Numbered from the stretch's first letter, positions 6,543-12,261 are shown. The stretch is DNA of 13,041 bases from Lachnospiraceae bacterium UBA3689 (GCA_002371465.1 DFIU01000014.1:1-13041), one strand, 5' to 3'. The notes: generated by a model from the sequence alone, not told the origin. Translations and numbers: made by a program.

Positions 6543-7913
6543 TCATGAAGCAAATTCATTTTCAAGCTCAGACTGGGCATCGTCCAAAGTCTGCTGGATA
6601 TCCGCTCCATTATCAAAGATATTGGTCAGAACTTCCGTAACCATGACATTGTTGATCGACGGAGCTTTCTCATCCTGCAGAGACTTCAGAGAACCGATTC
6701 CATCCTGCATCGTAAGAAGCGTATCGAAAGGCTTGGTGTTAAAGAACTGAACAAACTGGTTATCCGGATTTTCCGTCAGATCCTTGTCCGTCCAAACAGA
6801 GGTATTGACCGGATCAAAGCCCAGAACATTCCAGACTTCCTTGTTGGCATCCGGAGACAGCTTCACAAACGCCATCACTTCCGCTGCCAACTCCGCGTTG
6901 GGGCTGCTAGCTACAACGGCAGTTCCTGTTCCGCCACCGCCAATGGTCCAGGTCGCGTCGCTGTCGCCAAACTTCGGAACCGGAGCAATCGCAATCTTGC
7001 CCTTCAGATCCTTCATATAGGAAGTAAAGCGAGAGGTCTGCCAGAAGGGCATAATCTGTACGGCGAATTCTCCGTCATTGTAGTGAGGATAAGCCTCCTC
7101 GTTGTCCGGCTGTCCACCGGGGACGGTTGCCAGTGCGCCCGCATCCTGCATGTCTTTAATAATATGAAGAACCTCTGCCACCTTAGCATTATTGACGTCG
7201 AGGCTTCCGTCTTCCTTCAGATAATCACCACCCTTCTGCGCCAGCATCAGATTGACCATCCAGGAAGCGGTCGTCTCCGCACAGGCGAATTCCTTGCCTG
7301 TCTTTTCATGATAGGCAATCCCCGCCTTCTTAAAGTCATCCCAGGTCTTGATGGCGGTATAGTCGATGCCGCCCTCCTGCAGCAGGTCGGTATTGTAGAA
7401 GGCAACGGTCGTTCCGACGTGGGTCGGCAGACCATAGGGCTTGCCGTCCTTGGTGTAGATATCCAAACGGGACTGGACGACATCATCCTTGTAAGGAGCA
7501 ATCGCGTCCGTCAGATCCAGCAGCTTGATATCTTTTTCTGCCGTAAAAGACGGGAACTTTCCCAGTTCGATATCGGCGATATCCGGAGCGCCCTTGCCCG
7601 ATTCCAGAGCCAGGGACAGTTTATTGTGCATATCGTCATACTGCATGTTGGACAGGACCAGCTTGACCTTCTTGTCCGGATGCGCTTCATTCCACTTTTC
7701 CGCCATTGTGGTATAGAACTTCTGATGCAGTTCAATGAAAGTCCAGACGTTCAGAGTGGTAACGTCGTCGCCTTCCACCGACATCGCGGTCTTGCCGCCT
7801 GCCTCATCAACGGAATCTGCATCTTTTGACTTGCCCGCCGATGATCCGCATCCTGCGAGCAGTCCCGCTGCCAGGCTTGCCGTCAGCAGCAGGGAGAGTA
7901 ATCTTTTCTTCAT
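6543..7913 (-). CDS. Sugar ABC transporter solute-binding lipoprotein (family 1, AraN-like)
   Basis: This extracellular lipoprotein captures oligosaccharides for the two permeases. The 456-residue product begins with a lipoprotein signal peptide, MKKRLLSLLL then SLAAGLLAGC, with lipidated Cys22. A Ser/Gly/Asp-rich linker follows, then an SBP_bac_1-type body with the characteristic GKPYGLPTHVGTTVAFYNT segment near residues 160-180. I start at 7913, which has AAGGAGG 5 nt upstream and a proper signal peptide. The frame open to 8000 has no such support. It is the first gene of the operon binding protein, permease, permease, abfA. No ATPase gene is nearby. Substrate assignment to arabino-oligosaccharides comes only from linkage to the GH51 enzyme and the parallel with araNPQ-abfA. 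Confidence 0.94.
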   Translation of the reverse strand: MKKRLLSLLLTASLAAGLLAGCGSSAGKSKDADSVDEAGGKTAMSVEGDDVTTLNVWTFIELHQKFYTTMAEKWNEAHPDKKVKLVLSNMQYDDMHNKLSLALESGKGAPDIADIELGKFPSFTAEKDIKLLDLTDAIAPYKDDVVQSRLDIYTKDGKPYGLPTHVGTTVAFYNTDLLQEGGIDYTAIKTWDDFKKAGIAYHEKTGKEFACAETTASWMVNLMLAQKGGDYLKEDGSLDVNNAKVAEVLHIIKDMQDAGALATVPGGQPDNEEAYPHYNDGEFAVQIMPFWQTSRFTSYMKDLKGKIAIAPVPKFGDSDATWTIGGGGTGTAVVASSPNAELAAEVMAFVKLSPDANKEVWNVLGFDPVNTSVWTDKDLTENPDNQFVQFFNTKPFDTLLTMQDGIGSLKSLQDEKAPSINNVMVTEVLTNIFDNGADIQQTLDDAQSELENEFAS

Positions 7914-8006
7914 GTTCTCCTCCTTGAAATAAATTATATTTTCTGAGCGTCCTGCGCCCGAAGTAACGAAAGTCAATTCTTTGGCTCTTGATAAGATCAT
8001 TGTTGA

Positions 8007-8018
8007 TGTATCGTTTAA
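8007..8018. promoter_or_regulatory. Weak LacI-type operator candidate
   Basis: TGTATCGTTTAA matches TTAATCGTTTCA at 9 of 12 positions and keeps the central CGTTT core. It lies in the transcribed leader about 164 bp downstream of the operator at 8171. It is less certain than the other sites. Confidence 0.3.
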
Positions 8019-8170
8019 CCTATGCTTATCAAAATGCCTTTTCTTGTCATAATCCCGGAGTTTTCTCTTATCCCTTAAAATACGTCATAATAAAGCATCT
8101 TTTGACTTTTCCAGGAATTTTATCCATCCTGTTCATTATTCTGTCTCTACGATAATTTCATTTCATTGAT

Positions 8171-8182
8171 TTAATCGTTTCA
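8171..8182. promoter_or_regulatory. LacI-type operator downstream of the transporter promoter
   Basis: TTAATCGTTTCA is identical to the 12-mer at 10159-10170 and matches the perfect palindrome at 8328 in 10 of 12 positions. It lies about 72-83 bp downstream of the predicted transcription start. Confidence 0.55.
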
Positions 8183-8260
8183 CTTAATAAGTAAAAAAAT
8201 AAGACTGCAGCGTCCTGTTCTATCGATTCATCTCCTATCCGTTTTGTTTTATCTATCATA

Positions 8261-8288
8261 ATTATACAGTTTCACCATTTTCTTGCAA
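8261..8288 (-). promoter_or_regulatory. Promoter of the transporter-abfA operon
   Basis: TTGCAA (8283-8288) and TATAAT (8261-8266) on the minus strand are 16 bp apart. The -10 box is perfect. Expected start near 8254 gives a leader of about 340 nt. LacI-type operators lie on both sides (8328 and 8171), about 157 bp centre to centre, or roughly 15 helical turns. Confidence 0.6.
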
Positions 8289-8327
8289 GCATTTTCGCCA
8301 AAATCAGGCAATTCGATCTATACAAAA

Positions 8328-8339
8328 TTAAACGTTTAA
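8328..8339. promoter_or_regulatory. Perfect palindromic LacI-family operator
   Basis: TTAAACGTTTAA is a perfect 12-bp palindrome with the central CG typical of LacI-family operators. It lies upstream of the -35 box of the transporter promoter, near position -80, and about 50 bp past the lacI stop codon. Confidence 0.65.
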
Positions 8340-8385
8340 CTTTGTTGGAATTGCACAAGAAGAGATAAATAAAAAGAGATTTGCT

Positions 8386-9489
8386 TCACGTCAGCAACGA
8401 TGCCACGGAATTTCTTGGGATCAGATCGCAGGGGACGCTGTAGACAAGGGGCTTGTCCTCTCCCCCTTCGGAAAACCATCTGACAGAGGGCTGAACTTTC
8501 GCCGTTTCGCCGCGAAGTCCGGTCTTCTCTCCCAGCAGGTCCAGCATGACCATACTCGAGACATAGCCCACATCGTGGAGAGGCAGCCGCACCGTCGTAA
8601 GCGAGGGTCGGTAATATTCCGAGGTCTGTCGGTCATCGTAGCCGATAACCGAGATGCCGCCGGGCGAACCAATCTTAATTCCCTTTTCGATCAGGCGGTC
8701 ATAGACGCCGCCCGCCATCAGATCATTCATGCAGAAGATCGCTGTCACGCCCTGCTTTAGCAGGCTGTCTGTCAGTTCATAGCCGGAGGACCGCTCCCAG
8801 TTTCCGGTTTTGATCCGCTCGGGGATAAAGGGGATCGCATGTTCATACAGTGCTTTTTGAACGCCTAAAAGTCTTGCCTGGGCATGCAAAGAATCTGATT
8901 TTCCCGTGATCACGCCAATCTTCCTATGCCCTTTTTCGATTAGCCCCTGGGCAACCCGATAACCTCCATCGACATCATCCACAACAACGGATGGAATCTG
9001 CTTGCTGTTGGTGTAGCCGTAAGCCATGACGGTCGGAATCTCTACCCCTTCCGGGATACAGTTCAACACTCGTTCATGGGCGGTCACATAGATCATCCCG
9101 TCCACCTGCTTGTAGATGAGGCTGTGGATCGCGTCCCGAACTTCCTCGTAATAAAAGTCCTTATTGTAGTAGCTGTCATTGAAGCGCTTAAACAGTCTCA
9201 AGTTGACCAAGAGGATCTGATAATCCATCTGGTCACAGTAGTCCGTAATCCCATCGACGATATCCGGAATACTGAAAATAGTCATATCCTCCACGATAAC
9301 CCCGATACTGTGGGTCCGCTTCATCTTCAGATTCCTGGCAACGGCATTGGGTTTATAACGCATTTTCCTGGCATAAGACAGTACCTTCTGTTTGGTCTCA
9401 TCGCTGAACTTCCCCTTGCCGTTGATGATATTTGACACCGTCGCCACAGAGACCCCACAGGCGTCCGCTATATCCTTGATCGTCACCAT
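8386..9489 (-). CDS. LacI-family transcriptional regulator of the arabinose genes
   Basis: The 367-residue product has an N-terminal helix-turn-helix (about 3-23, TIKDIADACGVSVATVSNII), the hinge region (KPNAVARNLK, about 47-56) and a periplasmic-binding-protein-like ligand domain starting at SIGVIVED. It has the GYDD and PSLTTVRLP segments seen throughout the family and a closing PCDLIPRNS. The start at 9489 follows the DUF624 stop by 3 bp, and the GGAGAGG ribosome site lies inside the end of that gene, so translation is probably coupled. It most likely binds the TTAAWCGTTT-type sites at 8328, 8171 and 10159 and is released by an arabinose-derived ligand. Control of the transporter operon and its own operon is inferred from these sites. 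In Bacillus the comparable genes use the GntR/LacI hybrid AraR instead. Confidence 0.93.
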   Translation of the reverse strand: MVTIKDIADACGVSVATVSNIINGKGKFSDETKQKVLSYARKMRYKPNAVARNLKMKRTHSIGVIVEDMTIFSIPDIVDGITDYCDQMDYQILLVNLRLFKRFNDSYYNKDFYYEEVRDAIHSLIYKQVDGMIYVTAHERVLNCIPEGVEIPTVMAYGYTNSKQIPSVVVDDVDGGYRVAQGLIEKGHRKIGVITGKSDSLHAQARLLGVQKALYEHAIPFIPERIKTGNWERSSGYELTDSLLKQGVTAIFCMNDLMAGGVYDRLIEKGIKIGSPGGISVIGYDDRQTSEYYRPSLTTVRLPLHDVGYVSSMVMLDLLGEKTGLRGETAKVQPSVRWFSEGGEDKPLVYSVPCDLIPRNSVASLLT

Positions 9490-9492
9490 ACC

Positions 9493-10137
9493 TTAATTCC
9501 TCTCCGTCTCGTTTTTATCGGCAGTCCCTTCCAGTTTTTGAAAGATCCGGTTGCAAAGCTGCATGGCAAGATATCCCGGAAGGGTCAAGCCGCAAAGAAA
9601 GGCAAAAATCATCATCCTTTTATAAAACGAAACAATAATAAACCAGAAAAGAAGCGCCGCTGCCGCCATCAGTAAGGCATAAGGAAAATATCCCAACAGG
9701 CTGAACAGGGCATTTTTCATGACCTCTCCTATTCGAATATCATACCTTGACAGATGAGCAAACGACAACATCGAAAACGCCAGCAACAGGACAAGTAAGG
9801 CAAGCAGGACTATGCGCAAAATCGCTGAAACCGACGTATGGATGGAAAGCAGCAGGACAAAGTCAAAGCCAATCAAAACCGCCAGAGCCGCCAGGATCAA
9901 CCAGATACCAGTCCCCCGCTTCAGGTTCTTCTTAAAGGAAGCGACAAACTTACCGACAAGGTGCGTATCATCCCCTCGGATGATATGGAGAAGGACATAG
10001 TCCATTGCCGTAATCGAAGCCCCTGCTGTCACCAGGGGCAGACAAAAGAGCAGAGTCAGAACATTCAAGAATACCAGGTCAAAGAGCAGGCTGAAGAACT
10101 GCATCATCGGACTGTCCGGATCAAAAAATTTATGCAT
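9493..10137 (-). CDS. DUF624 (YesL-like) membrane protein
   Basis: DUF624 proteins are small integral membrane proteins of unknown function that are regularly encoded beside carbohydrate ABC transporters and their regulators in Firmicutes. The 214-residue product shows about five hydrophobic segments (near 14-37, 77-99, 105-127, 144-170 and 174-192). It has the family's N-terminal signature of a hydrophobic run ending CLPLVTAGAS, followed by a polar loop with FVASFKKNLKRGT. The start at 10137 has GAGGCGG just upstream. It is the first gene of a two-gene unit with the LacI regulator. A role in transporter assembly or sugar uptake is often suggested from context, but no activity is established. 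Confidence 0.88.
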   Translation of the reverse strand: MHKFFDPDSPMMQFFSLLFDLVFLNVLTLLFCLPLVTAGASITAMDYVLLHIIRGDDTHLVGKFVASFKKNLKRGTGIWLILAALAVLIGFDFVLLLSIHTSVSAILRIVLLALLVLLLAFSMLSFAHLSRYDIRIGEVMKNALFSLLGYFPYALLMAAAALLFWFIIVSFYKRMMIFAFLCGLTLPGYLAMQLCNRIFQKLEGTADKNETERN

Positions 10138-10256
10138 GATACCGCCTCGCGCAAAGAGTTAATCGTTTCATTTATATTTGCTAAAAAATCGGGCTCTGTC
10201 GCCCGTGCTTTTAATAAATGTATCGTATATAGCAGCTTTTGTAAACCCTGTTTCAA
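10104..10256 (-). CDS. Possible 50-aa leader ORF before the DUF624 gene
   Basis: A near-ideal ribosome site GGAAGGAGG (10262-10270) is followed after 5 nt by a TTG that opens 50 codons, ending 34 bp inside the DUF624 gene in another frame. The predicted product begins MKQGLQKLLYTIHLLKARA and matches nothing I recognise. The frame runs through the terminator-like hairpin at 10190-10205, so its translation could affect termination. Without the ribosome site I would not list it, and chance is a real possibility. Confidence 0.2.
   Translation of the reverse strand: MKQGLQKLLYTIHLLKARATEPDFLANINETINSLREAVSCINFLIRTVR
10159..10170. promoter_or_regulatory. LacI-type operator before the DUF624-lacI unit
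   Basis: TTAATCGTTTCA is identical over 12 bases to 8171-8182. It lies 22 bp upstream of the DUF624 start codon, where a bound repressor could block promoter escape or elongation. This suggests autoregulation of lacI. Confidence 0.55.
10183..10205 (-). terminator. Terminator-like hairpin upstream of the DUF624 gene
   Basis: On the minus strand CGGGC, a 6-nt loop and GCCCG are followed by A and six T residues, the form of an intrinsic terminator. On the plus strand the same hairpin is followed by TGCTTTT, so it may work both ways. It sits between the best promoter candidate and the DUF624 start, so it is either an attenuator or an insulator from upstream transcription. Confidence 0.5.
10217..10245 (-). 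promoter_or_regulatory. Candidate promoter of the DUF624-lacI unit
   Basis: TTTACA (10240-10245) and TACATT (10217-10222) on the minus strand are 17 bp apart, with 5/6 and 4/6 matches. The predicted start lies only about 5 nt before the hairpin at 10190-10205, which is odd. A promoter downstream of the hairpin, using TATAAA near 10170-10176, is the alternative but lacks a -35 box. Confidence 0.35.
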
Positions 10257-10319
10257 TAAATCCTCCTTCCCCTAATTGTGCATATTGACCAAATCATTCA
10301 AACTTACCCTCTGCAGATT

Positions 10320-10340
10320 TAAGAATTTTTAAGATTTGAA
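10320..10340 (+). promoter_or_regulatory. Putative response-regulator binding site (10-bp TAAGA direct repeat), copy B
   Basis: TAAGA at 10320-10324 and 10330-10334 forms part of a wider TTTAAGAATT / TTTAAGATTT repeat with a 10-bp period. Bases 10321-10340 match 2941-2960 at 18 of 20 positions. The site covers the place where a -35 box would be for the TATATT at 10356, a typical layout for promoters activated by OmpR-type regulators. Confidence 0.5.
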
Positions 10341-10355
10341 CGCTAAAAAAAGTGC

Positions 10356-10361
10356 TATATT
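10356..10361 (+). promoter_or_regulatory. -10 box of the exported-protein operon promoter
   Basis: TATATT lies 15 bp downstream of the TAAGA direct repeat, with no recognisable -35 hexamer at 16-18 bp spacing. The predicted start near 10368 gives a leader of about 32 nt. The missing -35 fits activator dependence. Confidence 0.5.
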
Positions 10362-10399
10362 GGTTTCCAAGAGCAAGTCAATAGTGAGCCGAAAGGAGG

Positions 10400-10777
10400 A
10401 TGAGTACGATAATTAAAATAGTTTTTACTAAATTTTTGTTAATTCCCACAATTATGCTGTCATTTTCAGGCGGCAACCGCATTGCTACTGTCCAACCTGC
10501 CTTGCAGCAAAGGGCGCAAATCCAGCCTTCCTTTGAAACACAGGTGACCGGAAATCCCGCTGCCGCAAGAATGCCCGGAATCGGAACTCTATATACCGTA
10601 TCCGTCTCCAGCACCGGCTTCTATGCTTCAAACAGCGTGAAAAGCAAAAAGTTGAAGACTATATATCAGGGGGATATCGTTAATGTTATGAAGCTCTCCA
10701 ACGGATGGGCGAAAGCATATCACCACGGTATCTTAGGATATGTAAAATCCAGCACAATTCGACGAAAAGGCGCTTAA
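10400..10777 (+). CDS. Secreted protein with C-terminal bacterial SH3-like domain
   Basis: The product, up to 125 residues, has a basic-hydrophobic N terminus (KIVFTKFLLIPTIMLSF) consistent with a signal peptide, a Gln/Pro/Ala-containing linker, and an SH3-like domain from about 64 to 121. The domain has the repeating pattern TGFYASNSVKSKKL, IYQGDIVNVM, NGWAKAY and GILGYVKSSTI seen in cell-wall-binding SH3b domains, though it lacks the usual NVRSGPS opening. Binding to the cell wall is an inference. The start is uncertain. The ATG at 10400 touches the AAAGGAGG ribosome site with zero spacing. The next in-frame codons at a normal distance are ATA (10409) and ATT (10412), and a TTG lies at 10436. 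It is the first gene of the plus-strand block and follows the regulated promoter at 10320-10361. Confidence 0.75.
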   Translation: MSTIIKIVFTKFLLIPTIMLSFSGGNRIATVQPALQQRAQIQPSFETQVTGNPAAARMPGIGTLYTVSVSSTGFYASNSVKSKKLKTIYQGDIVNVMKLSNGWAKAYHHGILGYVKSSTIRRKGA

Positions 10778-10812
10778 AGCATGCCCACGATCAAGAGAAA
10801 GAGGTGATTCCG

Positions 10813-10896
10813 TTGGAGACATCAAAGAACCAAATTCATGCAGCCCAAAACTACCATCCACAGAAGAAAGGAAGGCAAACTTATGAAGTTCAATAA
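10813..10896 (+). CDS. 27-aa leader ORF upstream of secreted paralogue 1
   Basis: A strong ribosome site GAGGTGAT (10801-10808) is followed by TTG, and the frame stops at a TAA 13 nt inside the downstream gene. The product starts METSKNQIHAAQ. A related unit, METPKNQI after AGGAGGTGATTCC, precedes paralogue 2. The first eight codons and the ribosome site are conserved, while an indel changes the rest. It may be a translated leader that feeds ribosomes to the downstream start, whose own site (AAAGGAAGG) is weaker. The peptide itself may not matter. Confidence 0.4.
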   Translation: METSKNQIHAAQNYHPQKKGRQTYEVQ

Positions 10897-11326
10897 ATTC
10901 ATGTTAACAGCTACCGCTATTATGAGCGCACTGGCAGTAACAACAGCTCCCGTATTCGCAGCAAATGTAACAGACAAAGGATATTCCTATTACTGCCAAA
11001 ATGGGAATTGGCATACAACAAGATCTTACGAAAAAACCAATACCAGCAAGGTCTATGTTAAGCCATCGAAATCTCCTTCTCGCAGAACAGATGTCCAGAC
11101 CTACTGTAATGTAGGAGGAAGACCGACCAATAAAACCACTGCAGGTACTGTCACATTGAAAAATGGTCAAGCTTATGCGATTACAAATGGTGTCTATGAA
11201 CGAGGAGATAAGGTCTCCGGTCATGTCATGACCTGGCTCAGAATGAGAGGGACAAGCGGAAAAGGAACGGTTTCCGGGGTATGGAGTCCCGATTGGACAG
11301 GAAGAGGAAATGTAATCATCGTATAA
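10883..11326 (+). CDS. Small secreted protein, paralogue 1 (DUF2712-like, function unknown)
   Basis: The 147-residue product has a clear Sec signal peptide (MKFNKFMLTATAIMSALAV, cleavage probably after A26 or A27 in APVFAAN). The mature part of about 120 residues is basic and rich in Thr, Ser, Gly and Tyr. It has just two cysteines (38 and 75), a likely disulfide, and a C-terminal segment VMTWLRMRGT then VSGVWSPDW. The overall pattern resembles small exported beta-sandwich proteins such as DUF2712 or lactococcin-972-like proteins, but I cannot confirm either. I start at 10883, which has AAAGGAAGG upstream and an immediate signal peptide; the frame continues to 10838 without one. It is about 88% identical to the gene at 12333. 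A long hairpin follows. Confidence 0.85.
   Translation: MKFNKFMLTATAIMSALAVTTAPVFAANVTDKGYSYYCQNGNWHTTRSYEKTNTSKVYVKPSKSPSRRTDVQTYCNVGGRPTNKTTAGTVTLKNGQAYAITNGVYERGDKVSGHVMTWLRMRGTSGKGTVSGVWSPDWTGRGNVIIV
11008..11127 (+). repeat. 120-bp block identical between paralogues 1 and 2 (copy 1)
   Basis: Every base matches 12458-12577, although the sequence just outside the block differs at many synonymous positions. It encodes residues from about Trp43 to Pro81, including Cys75. This points to recent gene conversion. Confidence 0.9.
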
Positions 11327-11347
11327 AGTAAGAGTCTAATCAGGATG

Positions 11348-11393
11348 GATGCTGCGCTCTTCTCTGTTTGCTGACAGCTTAGAGCACAGCATC
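11348..11393 (+). terminator. Conserved long hairpin after paralogue 1
   Basis: Arms 11348-11360 and 11381-11393 pair at 12 of 13 positions around a 20-nt loop, 21 bp past the stop codon. The trailing sequence TTAATCAAATC is a poor U-tract, so termination may be partial. A related element follows paralogue 2, with a shared loop core GCTGACA. Confidence 0.5.
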
Positions 11394-11420
11394 TTAATCA
11401 AATCAAAAGGAATTGCTATT

Positions 11421-12137
11421 ATGAAAAACAAGAAACTTCTTACCCTGTTTCTATCCGGGGTCTTGTTGCTTTCCGGCTGTTCCGAAGGAACTGCGGTCAC
11501 CTCATCCGTAAGCAGCATTCCTTCAGAGGCACCGGCGTCACCCGGATCAGTAAGCGCTAATCAACCATCTTCCTCCAGTCGCTTAGAAGATAAGTTAGTC
11601 AGTGGCGGTGTTTATCAGGTAGAAAATTGGTCTTTATCCGATTCGCCACAAGCCGTTGGAATTTCTCTCGAAGAAATGGATCCAATTGTGGAAGAAAATG
11701 ATTATAAAAATATGGATCATCTCCTGCTTGTAACGATGCAGTATACGGCAGCTCCTAATATAGATGGTGAGCTATTGTCTACATTCCTGGCAAATAACTT
11801 TTCTCCCATGACCGAATCTAACCTATCTGCCATGGAAGAGCTCATGAAGAAAAAGAAGGATGATGATCAGTATCCACCACTCTACGGCTCTGATGCAGTT
11901 TATCTCGATAAGGGAAACGGAAAGAGAGGAGACCAAAACTATTTTGAGATCAATTCACCGGAAAATGGAAAATCGGTAACCTATACTTTGGCATACCACC
12001 TCACTGACGATGAATATCAGGCAGCCCAGAATGGACAGCTCTACTTGTATGCAATGATAGATTCTACAGACGATCCAATGGCAAACAATGCTCCCAAAAC
12101 AATTCACCTGAGTCAAGATTTGAAAAAGGAGGCCTAA
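11421..12137 (+). CDS. Lipoprotein of unknown function
   Basis: The 238-residue product starts with a lipoprotein signal peptide, MKNKKLLTLFLSGVLLLSGC, with lipidated Cys20, so it is anchored outside the cell membrane. A low-complexity Ser/Ala/Pro linker covers about 21-54. The rest is an acidic domain with a short Lys/Asp cluster (MKKKKDDDQ, about 142-150). It has several alternating hydrophobic stretches such as HLLLVTMQYTA and QLYLYAMID, suggesting a beta-rich fold, perhaps immunoglobulin-like as in DUF4352 or DUF5067 lipoproteins; I cannot confirm this. I start at 11421, which has AAAGGA upstream and the signal peptide; the frame open to 11349 runs through the hairpin. It sits between the two secreted paralogues, so an immunity or receptor partner role is conceivable, but this is speculation. 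Confidence 0.85.
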   Translation: MKNKKLLTLFLSGVLLLSGCSEGTAVTSSVSSIPSEAPASPGSVSANQPSSSSRLEDKLVSGGVYQVENWSLSDSPQAVGISLEEMDPIVEENDYKNMDHLLLVTMQYTAAPNIDGELLSTFLANNFSPMTESNLSAMEELMKKKKDDDQYPPLYGSDAVYLDKGNGKRGDQNYFEINSPENGKSVTYTLAYHLTDDEYQAAQNGQLYLYAMIDSTDDPMANNAPKTIHLSQDLKKEA

Positions 12138-12171
12138 GATCATATTTTCACAAATAATTGCGGTATCTTTG

Positions 12172-12198
12172 GATATTTAAATTTGCGATATTTAAATT
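12172..12198 (+). repeat. Direct repeat GATATTTAAATT upstream of paralogue 2
   Basis: The 12-mer GATATTTAAATT occurs at 12172-12183 and 12187-12198, a 15-bp period, in an AT-rich gap. A weak -10 box TAAAAT lies at 12225-12230, placing the repeat at about -38 to -65 from a start near 12237. It is a candidate activator site, distinct from the TAAGA repeat. Confidence 0.5.
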
Positions 12199-12224
12199 CT
12201 GTCACCATTCAATGGGATAGCATT

Positions 12225-12230
12225 TAAAAT
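12225..12230 (+). promoter_or_regulatory. Weak candidate -10 box for paralogue 2
   Basis: TAAAAT precedes the leader ORF's ribosome site by about 16 bp. No good -35 hexamer is seen at standard spacing, so a promoter here would need an activator, possibly at the direct repeat just upstream. Confidence 0.3.
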
Positions 12231-12261
12231 ATGTCACGTTCAAGAGGAGGAGGTGATTCCA

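Larger units (their letters stand above)
7914..8385 (-). promoter_or_regulatory. 472-bp control region of the arabino-oligosaccharide operon
   Basis: This gap between lacI and the binding-protein gene holds one good minus-strand promoter (8261-8288), two strong and one weaker LacI-type operator, and a transcribed leader of roughly 340 nt. It is clearly more AT-rich than the flanking genes. I see no protein-coding frame, no clear riboswitch and no strong terminator after lacI, so some read-through from lacI into the transport operon is possible. Confidence 0.6.

Noticed and set aside
7083..7829. 248-codon plus-strand open frame
   Set aside because: It lies antisense to the binding-protein gene and has no supporting signals.
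7933..7938. TATAAT on the minus strand close to the binding-protein gene
   Set aside because: There is no -35 hexamer at proper spacing, and the start would fall almost at the ribosome site. The promoter at 8261-8288 is better.
10219..10230. TGTATCGTATAT as a further LacI operator
   Set aside because: It shares the first eight bases with the weak site at 8007 but loses the conserved right half CGTTT, and it overlaps the candidate -10 box of a promoter.
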